Part shown: piece after piece, positions 8,351-18,393 of the stretch
Layout of the letters: each line of letters begins with the position of its first letter
Numbering within the stretch: the first letter of the stretch is position 1
Assembly (NCBI RefSeq): GCF_001742165.1
Contig: NZ_CP016443.1
Span: 2,542,001-2,606,000, forward strand
Direction: 5' to 3'
Source of the DNA: Burkholderia stabilis
Lineage (GTDB): Bacteria > Pseudomonadota > Gammaproteobacteria > Burkholderiales > Burkholderiaceae
DNA length: 64,000 nucleotides
Program-made: the position numbers and the translations under genes
Notes under the pieces: model-generated
What the model saw: only the letters and a program-made list of their open reading frames with translations
The model's database searches: none
Told to the model about the DNA's origin: nothing

Positions 8351-10072
8351 ATGGCAAGACAGACGATGGCGGAATATCTGGCGAAGACGCTGGCGGCGGC
8401 GGGCGTCGAGCGCATCTGGGGCGTGACAGGCGACAGCCTGAACGGCCTGTCGTTCAGCCTGGCCCAGATCGGCTCGATCCGCTGGATGCACACGCGGCAC
8501 GAGGAAAGCGCCGCGTTCGCGGCCGGTGCGGATGCCGCGTCGACCGGGCGGCTCGCGGTGTGCGCGGGCAGTTGCGGCCCCGGCAACCTGCACCTGATCA
8601 ACGGGCTGTACGACTGTCACCGCAATCACCAGCCGGTGCTCGCGATCGCCGCGCACATTCCGTCGACCGAGATCGGGCTCGGCTACTTTCAGGAAACCCA
8701 TCCGCAGGAGCTGTTCCGCGAGTGCAGCCACTTCGCGGAGCTGGTGACCAACGCGTCGCAGTTTCCGCGCGTGCTCGCGCGTGCGATGCGCACCGCGATC
8801 GAGGAGCGCGGCGTCGCGGTGATCGTGCTGCCGGGCGACATCGCGCTCGGCGACGGCCCGGACGAGCTGCCTGCGTGGAGCGAATCGGCGCCGCCGTCGA
8901 TCGTGCCGGCCGATGCCGATCTCGACCGGCTCGCGGCGCTGCTGAATGCGTCCGACGCGGTCACGCTGCTGTGCGGCAGCGGCACGCAGGGCGCGCACGA
9001 CGAAGTGGTCGCGCTGGCCGACACGCTTGGGGCGCCGGTCGTGCATGCGCTGCGCGGCAAGCAGTTCGTCGAATGGGATAATCCGTTCGACGTTGGGATG
9101 ACGGGGCTGATCGGATTCAGTTCGGGTTATCACGCGATGGAATCGTGCGACACGCTGCTGATGCTCGGCACGGATTTCCCGTACCGGCCGTTTTATCCGT
9201 CGAACGCGAAGGTCGCGCAGATCGACTGGAAGGGCTCGCAGCTCGGCCATCGCGCGCCGCTCGCGCTCGGCCTCGTCGGCACCGTGAAGGACACGATCGC
9301 GGCGCTGCTGCCGCGCCTCACGCGCAAGACGCAGTGGCGCTTCCTCGAGAATGCGCTGAAGCACTACACGGCCGCGCGCAAGGGGCTCGACGATCTCGCG
9401 GTGGCGGAGCCGCCGGGCCGCGCGATCCATCCGCAATACCTGACGAAGATCGTCGACGAAGTCGCGGCCGACGATGCGATCTTCACGGCCGACGTCGGCA
9501 CGCCCACGCTGTGGGCCGCGCGCTACCTGACGATGAACGGCAAGCGGCAACTGCACGGCTCGTTCAATCACGGCTCGATGGCGAACGCGATGCCGCAGGC
9601 GCTCGGCGCACAGGGCGCGCATCCGGGGCGGCAGGTCGTGTCGCTGTCCGGCGACGGCGGGCTGTCGATGCTGCTCGGCGATCTGCTGAGTGCGCGCCAG
9701 CTCAAGCTGCCGATCAAGATCGTCGTCTACAACAACAGCCTGCTCGGCTTCGTGTCGATGGAGCTGAAGGCGGCCGGTTATCTCGATACCAACGTCGACC
9801 TGAGCCCGACCGACTTCGCGGCGATCGCGAAGGGCGCGGGCATCTTCAGCGTGCGCGTCGAGCATTCGGAGAACGTCGAGCAGGCGTTGCGCATGGCGTT
9901 CGAGCATGACGGGCCGGCGGTGGTCGACGTCGTCACGTCGAAATACGAGCTTGCGATGCCGCCGAAGATCGAGCTCGCGCATGCGAAAGGCTTCAGCCTG
10001 TTCATGCTGCGCGCGATCCTCAGCGGCCGCGGCGACGAGATCGTCGAGCTCGCGCGAACCAACCTGCGGTGA
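8351..10072 (+). CDS. poxB: Pyruvate dehydrogenase (quinone) / pyruvate oxidase
   Basis: 573 residues from [18 protein letters not shown], matching the length of E. coli PoxB. Thiamine-diphosphate fold: the catalytic glutamate in [11 protein letters not shown] near residue 51, [16 protein letters not shown] near 75, and the ThDP motif [18 protein letters not shown] ... NN near 437-465. It decarboxylates pyruvate to acetate and CO2, passing electrons to quinone at the membrane. Upstream is a weak GAGG. It follows the MdeR-like gene in the same direction with a 248-bp gap that probably holds its own promoter. PoxB enzymes also accept 2-oxobutyrate in some species, which would fit the neighbourhood. 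Confidence 0.92.
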   Translation: MARQTMAEYLAKTLAAAGVERIWGVTGDSLNGLSFSLAQIGSIRWMHTRHEESAAFAAGADAASTGRLAVCAGSCGPGNLHLINGLYDCHRNHQPVLAIAAHIPSTEIGLGYFQETHPQELFRECSHFAELVTNASQFPRVLARAMRTAIEERGVAVIVLPGDIALGDGPDELPAWSESAPPSIVPADADLDRLAALLNASDAVTLLCGSGTQGAHDEVVALADTLGAPVVHALRGKQFVEWDNPFDVGMTGLIGFSSGYHAMESCDTLLMLGTDFPYRPFYPSNAKVAQIDWKGSQLGHRAPLALGLVGTVKDTIAALLPRLTRKTQWRFLENALKHYTAARKGLDDLAVAEPPGRAIHPQYLTKIVDEVAADDAIFTADVGTPTLWAARYLTMNGKRQLHGSFNHGSMANAMPQALGAQGAHPGRQVVSLSGDGGLSMLLGDLLSARQLKLPIKIVVYNNSLLGFVSMELKAAGYLDTNVDLSPTDFAAIAKGAGIFSVRVEHSENVEQALRMAFEHDGPAVVDVVTSKYELAMPPKIELAHAKGFSLFMLRAILSGRGDEIVELARTNLR

Positions 10073-10134
10073 TGCGTGCCGCGCGTGGCGCATCGTGCGT
10101 CGCGCGCTGTCGTATCGCCGAACAACACGAAAGC

Positions 10135-10575
10135 ATGGAAATCCAGATTCGCGCATACGAAGCATCCGACCTGAGCACACTGTCGGCCATCTGGTTCGAC
10201 GCATCGATGCTCGCGCATCCGTTCCTCGGCGAGGCGCGTCTGCGCGCGCAACGCACGCTCGTCGAGGACATCTATCTGCCCGGCTCGGAAACCTGGGTCG
10301 CGTGTCGCGCGGACGAGCCGGTCGGCTTCATCGGCCTGCTCGACGCGTCGATCGGCGGGCTGTTCGTCGCGCCGGGGATGCACGGCCACGGCATCGGCCG
10401 CGCGCTGGTCGCGCATGCGCTGGCGATCAAGGGCACGCTCGACCTGGAGGTGTATGCGGACAATCGTGCCGCCTGCGCGTTCTACGCACGGCTCGGCTTC
10501 GAGGAAGTGTCGCGGCGCGATGAGGACGACGACGGCTTGCCGTTTGCGAATATCCGGATGCGCTCGACGCGCTGA
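10135..10575 (+). CDS. GNAT-family N-acetyltransferase
   Basis: 146 residues from MEIQIRAYEASDL. The acetyl-CoA binding motif A is seen as LFVAPGMHGHGIGRALVAHAL around residue 83-103 (HGHGIG is the pyrophosphate loop). It is followed by LEVYADNRAACAFYARLGFEEV, the usual C-terminal GNAT segment. It acetylates an unknown amine in the cytoplasm. It lies 62 bp after poxB on the same strand and could share its transcript. It converges on the following LysR gene. Confidence 0.85.
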   Translation: MEIQIRAYEASDLSTLSAIWFDASMLAHPFLGEARLRAQRTLVEDIYLPGSETWVACRADEPVGFIGLLDASIGGLFVAPGMHGHGIGRALVAHALAIKGTLDLEVYADNRAACAFYARLGFEEVSRRDEDDDGLPFANIRMRSTR

Positions 10576-10644
10576 GCGCGCGGGCGGAATCGCTGTGTCG
10601 CGCGGCGCGCTGGCTGCGATGGGCGGGCAGGGTGCCGCGTGCGC

Positions 10645-11562
10645 TCAAGCGGGCGCCGCTTCGCGCCCGGCGGCAGCCCACTCGCGCACGGCTTCCACGA
10701 ACAGCCGCAGCGCGGCCGGCGGATGGCGGTTCGCCGGATAGTAGAGGCACAGGCTGTCGAAGGTCTGGCTCCACTCGGGCAGCACACGAACCAGTCGGCC
10801 GGATGCCAGATGATCGTGGACGCGCGATTCCGTGACCCATGCGATCCCGATGCCGGCCAGCGCCGCGTCGATCATCAGGTTCTGGTTGCCGAGCGTCAGC
10901 GGCCCGTCGACATCGACGCTCACGCGCTTGCCGTCGCGCGTCAGGTCCCAGCGATAGAGCGTGCCGCTTTCGAAGCGGTACCGGATGCACGCGTGACGCA
11001 TGAGGTCCTGCGGGCTTTCCGGCGGCGCGTGCCGCGACAGGTACGCGGGCGATGCAACCGTGATGAAGCGCATCGCGTCGCCGAACCGCACGGCGATCAT
11101 GTCGCGCGGCACGTCCTCGTGCACGCGGATGCCGGCGTCGAAACCCTGGTCGACGATGTCGATCAGCCGTGAATCGACGACGAATTCGACGTGAATATCC
11201 GGATAGCGCGCGACGAAGGCCGGCAGTACATGCCGGATCAGCGGGCGCGATGCCGCCTCCGACGCGCTGATCCGGATCTGGCCGGACGGCCGGTTGCGGG
11301 CGGTCGCGGCGTCGTTCATCGCATCTTCGAGATCGGCCACCGCGGGCCGCACGCGCAGCAGCAATTGTTCGCCGGCCTCCGTCAGTGCGACGGAGCGCGT
11401 CGTGCGGTTGAACAGCCGCACGCCGAGCCGCGCTTCGAGATGGCGGATCGCGTGGCTCAGCGCCGACGGCGACACGCCCAGGATGCGCGCCGCGCCGCTG
11501 AAGCTGCGCTGCTCCGCGATCGTGATGAAGGTCGTCAGTTCGCCGAGGCCGGTGCGGAGCAT
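10645..11562 (-). CDS. LysR-family transcriptional regulator
   Basis: 305 residues. The N-terminal winged helix-turn-helix is LTTFITIAEQRSFSGAARILGVSPSALSHAIRHLE, followed by LFNRTTRSVALTEAG and a periplasmic-binding-like effector domain. It is divergent from an aldo/keto reductase across 119 bp and so probably controls it. The sequence resembles the CrgA/DhcR-like branch common next to oxidoreductases. The inducer is unknown. Confidence 0.9.
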   Translation of the reverse strand: MLRTGLGELTTFITIAEQRSFSGAARILGVSPSALSHAIRHLEARLGVRLFNRTTRSVALTEAGEQLLLRVRPAVADLEDAMNDAATARNRPSGQIRISASEAASRPLIRHVLPAFVARYPDIHVEFVVDSRLIDIVDQGFDAGIRVHEDVPRDMIAVRFGDAMRFITVASPAYLSRHAPPESPQDLMRHACIRYRFESGTLYRWDLTRDGKRVSVDVDGPLTLGNQNLMIDAALAGIGIAWVTESRVHDHLASGRLVRVLPEWSQTFDSLCLYYPANRHPPAALRLFVEAVREWAAAGREAAPA

Positions 11563-11604
11563 TTATGAAATTTCCTCAATAACGCATGAAATGGTACGCC
11601 GATT

Positions 11605-12665
<1,061 letters not shown>

Positions 12666-12803
12666 TGCGGTGCGGGCGCGCAGCACAGGAGCGGGAGGCT
12701 GCGTACTAGGGACAATCTTCACGTCGCCTTAAGTTTGCGTTTCCTAGAATCGATTTGATCGTCGCTCTTCCTGCGGCGGACCGATTCGTCCAGGAGGATG
12801 CAC

Positions 12804-12893
12804 GTGAAAAAGCCCCGTGTCGCCGCAGCCCTGTTCCACGAAGTCATCGGCGCGTCGAAGCCGGCTGCACAACTGCTTGAGGATGGCCAATGA
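12804..12893 (+). CDS. Small ORF coupled to the following methyltransferase (possible leader peptide)
   Basis: 29 codons from a GTG at 12804, placed 6 bp after a perfect AGGAGG (12792-12797). An ATG at 12798 is too close to that site to be the start. The peptide is basic at the start (MKKPRVAAALFHEV) and ends AAQLLEDGQ. Its TGA overlaps the next ATG as ATGA, and the methyltransferase has no Shine-Dalgarno of its own, so its translation probably depends on this ORF. About two thirds of codons end in G or C, compatible with real coding. Homologs are unknown to me. Confidence 0.5.
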   Translation: MKKPRVAAALFHEVIGASKPAAQLLEDGQ

Positions 12894-13480
12894 TCTGGCC
12901 GAACGCGTGGCGTGTCTCGGCACTGTTCGTGCGCGAGTGGGTCGGCCGTCCGTCCGCGGTGGGCGCGTTGTGCCCGAGTTCGCGGCATCTGGCGCGCGAG
13001 ATGGCAGATGCGGTGCCGGACGGCGACGGGCTGGTCGTCGAACTCGGCGGCGGCACCGGCGCGATCACCGCGGCGCTGCTCGAACGCGGCGTCGCGCCGC
13101 GGCGCCTCGTCGTGGTCGAGCGTTCGCCGGCGTTCGTGCAGCACCTGCGGCGGCGCTTTCCGGATGTGTCGGTGGTGTGGGGCGATGCGCGGCAGCTCGA
13201 GCGGCTGCTGCCGCCCGGCGCGCGGGTCGATGCGATCGTGTCGTGCCTGCCGTTGCGCACGCTGCCGCGCGACGACGTGACGGCCATCGTCGATCAATGC
13301 CGCCGTGTGCTGCCGGCCGATGGCGTGCTGATTCAATTCACCTACGATTTGCGACCGCCCGGCCGTCATCCGCTGGGCGATCCGGCATTTATTGCCAGCG
13401 GCAGCCGGATCGTCTGGGCAAATATTCCGCCTGCGCGCATCGTGACTGTGCGCGGCGCCACCGCCGAAGCCGACGGCTGA
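12890..13480 (+). CDS. Phospholipid N-methyltransferase-like SAM-dependent methyltransferase
   Basis: 196 residues from MIWPNAWRV. Class I SAM methyltransferase with motif I LVVELGGGTGAITAALLE near residue 50, an acidic post-I LVVVERSP, and IVSCLPLRTLP near 110. The last is typical of PmtA-like and KsgA-like enzymes grouped as phospholipid methyltransferases. It would methylate phosphatidylethanolamine or a similar membrane substrate. Its start overlaps the stop of a 29-codon ORF. It lies upstream of the alkaline phosphatase genes on the same strand, but with a 144-bp gap. The true substrate is uncertain. Confidence 0.75.
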   Translation: MIWPNAWRVSALFVREWVGRPSAVGALCPSSRHLAREMADAVPDGDGLVVELGGGTGAITAALLERGVAPRRLVVVERSPAFVQHLRRRFPDVSVVWGDARQLERLLPPGARVDAIVSCLPLRTLPRDDVTAIVDQCRRVLPADGVLIQFTYDLRPPGRHPLGDPAFIASGSRIVWANIPPARIVTVRGATAEADG

Positions 13481-13624
13481 CGCCGCCGCGAGCCCGGCCC
13501 CGCCACGCCGGTTTCTTTCGTAAGTCATACAAATCCTTCCAATTACCATTCATATTGCCGTCACATCAGGTTCCTACCATCGCCTTTCATTTCGAAAGCA
13601 TCAACGGCGGGGAGAACCGGCAAC

Positions 13625-14890
13625 ATGAATCGAATCAAAATGGCGGCGCTGCTGTGTACCGGCGCCTTTGCGCTTGCCGGATGCGGCAGCGACGACGGCC
13701 CGACCAGCACGTCGCCCACGCAGCCGCCCGTTCAGACGGCGGCGCGCAACGTGATCTTCTTCCTCGGCGACGGGATGGGGATCACGACGCTGACGGCCGC
13801 GCGAATCTTTGCGGTCGGTGAGGACGGCGCGCTCACGATCGACACGCTGCCCGAATCCGCGTTCGTGAAGACCTATTCCAACGATGCGCAGGTCACCGAC
13901 AGCGCGCCGTCGATGTCGGCCTACATGACCGGCGTCAAGACCAACAACGAAGTGATTTCGATGTCGCCGGACACGAAGGCGATCGAGCCGAGCGCCGCGC
14001 TCACCGGTAACTGCGGCGCGGGTTACAACGGCGCGCTGGGCGACGGCGTCGACGTCGTGCTCGGCGGCGGTACGCAATTCTTCGTACCGAAGGACGGCGG
14101 CGGCAAGCGCACCGACGGGCGCAACCTGGTCAACGAGCTGAAGGCCAAGGGCTACGCGTTCGCGCAGAATCGCGACGACCTGCTGTCCGCGGATGCGACC
14201 AAGAACGGGAAGCTGGTCGGGTTGTTCTCGTCGAGCCACATGAGCTACGACCTCGATCGCGGCGCGACCAAGGAACCGAGCCTGTCCGACATGGCGACGC
14301 GCGCGCTCGACGTGCTGCAGAAGAACCCGAACGGCTATTTCCTGATGGTCGAAGGCGGCCGGATCGATCACGCGCTGCACGACACCAACGCGAAGCGCGC
14401 GCTGCAGGACACGGTCGCGTTCGACAACGCGATCAAGGCGACGCTCGACAAGGTGCGCAAGACCGATCCCGACCTGAAGAACACGCTGATCGTCGTCACC
14501 GCCGACCACGATCACACGCTGGTGTTGAACGGCTATGCGGCGCGCACCGGCAAGACCGAAGCGGGCAAGCCCGGCGTGCTGGGCGTGCTGCGCAACTACC
14601 AGACGGGCTCGGTCGCGAAGGATGCGGACGGCGCGCCGTACACGATCATCGGCTTCGGCAACGGCGAGAACCGCGTGCAGGGCAGCCGCGCGGGCACCAC
14701 GCTCACCGATGCGGTGACGGGCGCCGACGACTATCGCCAGGAGGCGGTCGTGCGGATGGACAAGGGCAACGAGACGCACGGCGGCACGGATGTGTTCCTC
14801 GGTGCGATCGGCCGCGGCGCGGATGCGTTCCACGGCGTGATCGAGAACAACAAGGTCTTCGAGCTGGTGCGCAACGCGGTGCAGCTTTGA
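13625..14890 (+). CDS. Alkaline phosphatase paralog, lipoprotein, with a deleted active-site segment
   Basis: 421 residues with a lipoprotein signal: basic start, hydrophobic core and lipobox LAGC (lipid cysteine C20), so it is membrane-anchored. PhoA-family residues seen: D49 in FFLGDGMG, nucleophile S93 in TDSAPS, the zinc ligands in VEGGRIDHALH and TADHDHT, and ETHGG. Compared with the neighbouring paralog it jumps from LTGNC130 straight to GAGYNG, missing about 58 residues. These include the HATPA magnesium-site motif and the arginine equivalent to E. coli R166. The frame is intact. It is likely impaired or altered in activity. The start follows GGGGAG. Confidence 0.9.
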   Translation: MNRIKMAALLCTGAFALAGCGSDDGPTSTSPTQPPVQTAARNVIFFLGDGMGITTLTAARIFAVGEDGALTIDTLPESAFVKTYSNDAQVTDSAPSMSAYMTGVKTNNEVISMSPDTKAIEPSAALTGNCGAGYNGALGDGVDVVLGGGTQFFVPKDGGGKRTDGRNLVNELKAKGYAFAQNRDDLLSADATKNGKLVGLFSSSHMSYDLDRGATKEPSLSDMATRALDVLQKNPNGYFLMVEGGRIDHALHDTNAKRALQDTVAFDNAIKATLDKVRKTDPDLKNTLIVVTADHDHTLVLNGYAARTGKTEAGKPGVLGVLRNYQTGSVAKDADGAPYTIIGFGNGENRVQGSRAGTTLTDAVTGADDYRQEAVVRMDKGNETHGGTDVFLGAIGRGADAFHGVIENNKVFELVRNAVQL

Positions 14891-14922
14891 GCGCCGACCA
14901 TACGGGTACAGGGGAATACAGG

Positions 14923-16314
14923 ATGTCGACCATCAAGTGCATCGCGGCGGCGCTGGCCGTCGCGGGTTTCGCATGCGGCGCGGCGCAGGCCGCCGGCCAG
15001 GCGAAGAACGTGATTTTCTTTCTCGGCGACGGCATGGGGCCGACGACCGTGACGGCGAGCCGGATCTACAAGGTCGGCGAGTCGGGTCAGCTGACCATGG
15101 AGAAGCTGGCGCGCACCGCGCGCGTCAAGACCTTCTCGAACGACGCGCAGACCACCGACAGCGCACCGTCGATGGCCGCGTACATGACCGGCGTGAAGAT
15201 GAACAACGAAGTGCTGTCGATGTCGTCGGACACGCGCGCGGTCGCACCGGGCAACGACGCCAACGGCAACAAGACGGTCAACAACTGCGCACCGGGCAAC
15301 GGCCAGCCGGTCGCGACGTTGCTGGAACTGGCGAAGGCGCGCGGCAAGGCGGTCGGCGCGATCACGACGACCGAGCTCACGCATGCGACGCCTGCGGCGA
15401 CGTATTCGCACATCTGCCATCGCGATGCGCAATACGACATCGCGGCGCAGGCGGCGCCGGGCGGCGCAGGCTACAACGCGGCGCTCGGCGACGGCGTCGA
15501 CGTGCTGATGGGCGGCGGCCGCAACCACTGGACGCCGTTCGATCCGGTGGCCAACAAGCGCGGCCGCGCGGACGGGCGCAACCTGCTCAACGAGATGAAG
15601 GCGAAGGGCTACACGGTCGTGGCCACGAAGGATCAGCTCGCGCAGGCCGGCAACGGCAAGCTGGTCGGTTTGTTCAGCTCGACGAGCCATCTCGAGTACG
15701 AGCTGGACCGCGTGGCGGGCAAGGGCGAAGGCCCGTCGCAGCCGAGCCTTGCCGACATGACGTCGAAGGCGATCGACGTGCTGTCGAAGAACTCGAACGG
15801 CTATTTCCTGATGGTCGAGGGCGGCCGGATCGACCATGCGCTGCACGGCACCAACGCGAAACGGGCGCTGGAAGACACGGCGGCGTTCGACGAAGCGATT
15901 CGCGTCGCGCTGTCGAAGGTCGACCTGTCGAATACGCTGATCGTCGTGACGGCCGACCACGACCACACGATGACGATCAACGGTTATTCGAAGCGCGGCA
16001 ATCCGATTCTCGACATCAGCCGCAACTACCGCGACGGCCAGCCGAGCAAGGACGCCGACGGCAATACCTACACGACGCTGGTGTTCGGCAACGGCGCGAA
16101 CCGGCCGAACGTGCGGACGTCGGTCGATTCGGCCACGGCGACGAACGAAGCGTATCTGCAGGAAGTCGGCGTGCGGATGGGCAGCGCGGGTTCGGAAACG
16201 CACGGCGGCGGCGACGTGATGCTGTTTGCCGATGGCGCGGATGCGAAGGCGTTCAAGGGGACGATCGACAACACGAAGGTGTTCGGTCTCGTGCGATCGG
16301 CGTTCGGTTTCTGA
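14923..16314 (+). CDS. phoA: Alkaline phosphatase (PhoA family)
   Basis: 463 residues from MSTIKC; a TTG at 14887 is rejected because it overlaps the previous stop. Sec signal peptide of about 23 residues ending AQA. All PhoA landmarks are present: GDGMG (D36), nucleophile S80 in TDSAPS, THATPAA (H154, T156), R167, VEGGRIDHALH, TADHDHT and ETHGG. It is a periplasmic phosphomonoesterase releasing phosphate. It begins 32 bp after the lipoprotein paralog, so the two are one transcription unit. Such genes are usually PhoB-controlled, but I could not certify a Pho box. Confidence 0.93.
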   Translation: MSTIKCIAAALAVAGFACGAAQAAGQAKNVIFFLGDGMGPTTVTASRIYKVGESGQLTMEKLARTARVKTFSNDAQTTDSAPSMAAYMTGVKMNNEVLSMSSDTRAVAPGNDANGNKTVNNCAPGNGQPVATLLELAKARGKAVGAITTTELTHATPAATYSHICHRDAQYDIAAQAAPGGAGYNAALGDGVDVLMGGGRNHWTPFDPVANKRGRADGRNLLNEMKAKGYTVVATKDQLAQAGNGKLVGLFSSTSHLEYELDRVAGKGEGPSQPSLADMTSKAIDVLSKNSNGYFLMVEGGRIDHALHGTNAKRALEDTAAFDEAIRVALSKVDLSNTLIVVTADHDHTMTINGYSKRGNPILDISRNYRDGQPSKDADGNTYTTLVFGNGANRPNVRTSVDSATATNEAYLQEVGVRMGSAGSETHGGGDVMLFADGADAKAFKGTIDNTKVFGLVRSAFGF

Positions 16315-16347
16315 GGCCGGCGACTTCACGATGAACGGAAACCTGCG

Positions 16348-17091
16348 ATGAAACGCCATTTCCTCTGCGCGCTCGCGTGCGGGCTGGCCGCGCTGCCCGC
16401 CTTCGCGGCGGCCGACCTCGACGCCGTGCTGCTGCACGAAAGCCGCACGGTGACGGCCGACGGCGTGACGCGCACGACGACGTACCGCGAACGGATGGTG
16501 CGGCGCGACGGCCACGTGTGGGTCGAGCGCGTCCTGCCCGTCGCGGCGGCGGGCGGCGATCACGCCGACGATCACGATCACGGCCATGACCACGACGGTC
16601 GCGTTCCCCAGGGCATGCAGCGCGCGGCAGCTCACGCCGGCCACAAGCACTTCAACTTCCAGGCGGCCGCGCGGCACGTCACGTATGACGGCAAGACGGC
16701 GCGCATCGAATACGTGGATGCGGCGACCCGGACGGTCGTCGGCGTGCCGCCGGCCGAGTACGAAACCACCGGCTTCGACGGCTCGTGGGACAACGCGTAC
16801 TACGTGACGCCGCCGTCGCAGTTGAAGCGGCTCGCGGCCGCGAAGCGCGGCGACGCGCCCGGCACGCTCTGGTATGAGCAGGCGGTCGAGTCGCCCGGCG
16901 CGCGCGGAGTGAACCGGATCCTGTGGAGCGAACGGCTGCAGGCGCCGCTGTCGATCGAATACCGGAGCGCCGACGGCCGCGTCGTGCGCAAGCTGACGTT
17001 GACGCAGGCGCCGGCTGCGCGGCGCGAGTCGTTGCCGTGGACGACGCTCGCCGGCTATACGCGCAAGGAATACGCCGACTATCTGGATTGA
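16348..17091 (+). CDS. Secreted protein with His/Asp-rich cluster, downstream of alkaline phosphatases
   Basis: 247 residues; signal peptide about residues 1-20 (MKRHFLCALACGLAALPAFA). Around residues 71-86 there is a run rich in His and Asp (DHADDHDHGHDHDG), followed by HAGHKHFNF; such runs bind zinc or other divalent metals. The rest (AEYETTGFDGSWDNAYYVTP, WSERLQAPLSIEYRSADG) is not assigned to a known family by me. It starts 33 bp after the phosphatase stop, so it is probably in the same operon. A role in supplying or buffering metal for the phosphatases is an inference. A T-rich hairpin ends the unit. Confidence 0.75.
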   Translation: MKRHFLCALACGLAALPAFAAADLDAVLLHESRTVTADGVTRTTTYRERMVRRDGHVWVERVLPVAAAGGDHADDHDHGHDHDGRVPQGMQRAAAHAGHKHFNFQAAARHVTYDGKTARIEYVDAATRTVVGVPPAEYETTGFDGSWDNAYYVTPPSQLKRLAAAKRGDAPGTLWYEQAVESPGARGVNRILWSERLQAPLSIEYRSADGRVVRKLTLTQAPAARRESLPWTTLAGYTRKEYADYLD

Positions 17092-17187
17092 CCGGCGGGC
17101 GGCCGCGATCAACCGATGACGCGGCCGCCCGGTCGATCGACCATTCTCACGCGGGGCTTGCGGTCAGACCGGCCGGTATCGCTCGAT

Positions 17188-17212
17188 ACGGCCGGGCTCT
17201 GGCCGTTTTTTT
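17188..17212 (+). terminator. Rho-independent terminator of the phosphatase operon
   Basis: ACGGCC (17188-17193), loop GGGCTCT, GGCCGT (17201-17206), followed by a run of seven T. It lies about 100 bp past the last plus-strand gene and before the convergent acyltransferase. Confidence 0.8.
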
Positions 17213-17253
17213 CCTTCTCCCGCAGATATCCCGCTTGGATTTCAGACGGCGCG

Positions 17254-18393
17254 CTAGAACCGCGCGCCGTCCGGCACGCGCGGCGAAGGCCGCGACGCGA
17301 CCCGTTTGATGAAGCGGTCGAGTGGCGTCGCATAACCGCGCGCGATGACTGCGCTCAATGCGGCCGACAGCGCCAGATACGCGACGAGCAACCCCAGCTT
17401 GGCGTCGCCGTGCGTGCCCGATGGCGGCCAGAACGTGCGCAGCACGCCGAGCACGATCAGATGGAACAGATACAGCTCGTAGCTGAGCCGGCCGCTCCAG
17501 CGCAGCGGCGCGAGCAGGCGGCCGTGCGCGCGTGCGCGTTCGGCATGCGCGCCGATCAGCAGCACGGCGGTGCCGAGCGCCATCGCGGAGACGCCCGCGA
17601 CATGGCTTTCCGCGATCGGCCACGCGAGATAGAGCGCTGTCATCGCCGCTGCCGCGAGCCATTGCACGGGCGCTGCCGCGAGCGCCTGCCAGCGCGCGCG
17701 TTCGGCCAGCAACGCGGTGCAGCAGCCGATCGCGATGCCGTCGAAGCACGCGAAATACGCATACAGGAAACCGCCTTCGTCGCCCGGATGCGTGAAGCGG
17801 TACACGGGGCCGATCGCGGCGATCAGCAGCCAGAACGCGAACAGCCGCGTGTCGCGGCGCAGGGCGATGCACAGCAGCGGAAACGACAGGTAGAACACCT
17901 CTTCGACGGATAGCGACCACAGCACGCCGAGCGCGTAGTTGACCCATCCGTAGGCGCCGATCAGCACGTTCATCCAGAACGTGAGCGACGCGAGGTTCAC
18001 GAGCCAGAACGACACGGCGACGCCCTGCGGCGCGTGGTTCGTGAAGATCGGCACGCCGGCCGCCGCGAGGCCGTTGACGAGCGCGAGCAGCAGGAGCAGG
18101 CACGGGACGATGCGCGCGACGCGCGATACGTAGAACGCGCGCACGTCGAGCGCGCCGAGGCTGCCCCAGCGGCGGCGCGCATTCGACGTGATCAGGTAGC
18201 CCGAGATCACGAAGAACATCGTCACGCCGTAGTTGCCGTTGCGCACGACCGCATGCACGGTGTCCCAGCCGAGCACGCGTGCGAGCGCCGTCTCGCGCAG
18301 CGGATACGCGATGTTGAAGTGATGCAGCAGGACGAGCAGGATCGACACGCCGCGCAGCAGGTCGATCCGCGTGTTGCGCGGGGCGGCGCTCAT
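17254..18393 (-). CDS. Membrane acyltransferase, OafA/type 3 family
   Basis: 379 residues, about ten hydrophobic segments. Acyltransferase_3 landmarks are RIDLLRGVSILLVLLHHFN near residue 10 (catalytic-type histidine pair), FFVISGYLI near 60 and FYVSRVARIVPC near 88. It would move an acetyl group across the inner membrane onto a surface glycan such as O-antigen, exopolysaccharide or peptidoglycan. Its ATG overlaps the stop of the beta-lactamase gene (ATGA), so both come from one mRNA. Unlike some family members it lacks a fused SGNH domain. Confidence 0.85.
   Translation of the reverse strand: MSAAPRNTRIDLLRGVSILLVLLHHFNIAYPLRETALARVLGWDTVHAVVRNGNYGVTMFFVISGYLITSNARRRWGSLGALDVRAFYVSRVARIVPCLLLLLALVNGLAAAGVPIFTNHAPQGVAVSFWLVNLASLTFWMNVLIGAYGWVNYALGVLWSLSVEEVFYLSFPLLCIALRRDTRLFAFWLLIAAIGPVYRFTHPGDEGGFLYAYFACFDGIAIGCCTALLAERARWQALAAAPVQWLAAAAMTALYLAWPIAESHVAGVSAMALGTAVLLIGAHAERARAHGRLLAPLRWSGRLSYELYLFHLIVLGVLRTFWPPSGTHGDAKLGLLVAYLALSAALSAVIARGYATPLDRFIKRVASRPSPRVPDGARF

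Noticed and set aside
14731..17112. 793-codon minus-strand frame opposite the alkaline phosphatase and His-rich genes
   Set aside because: Shadow of the real plus-strand genes; no start signal and no domains.
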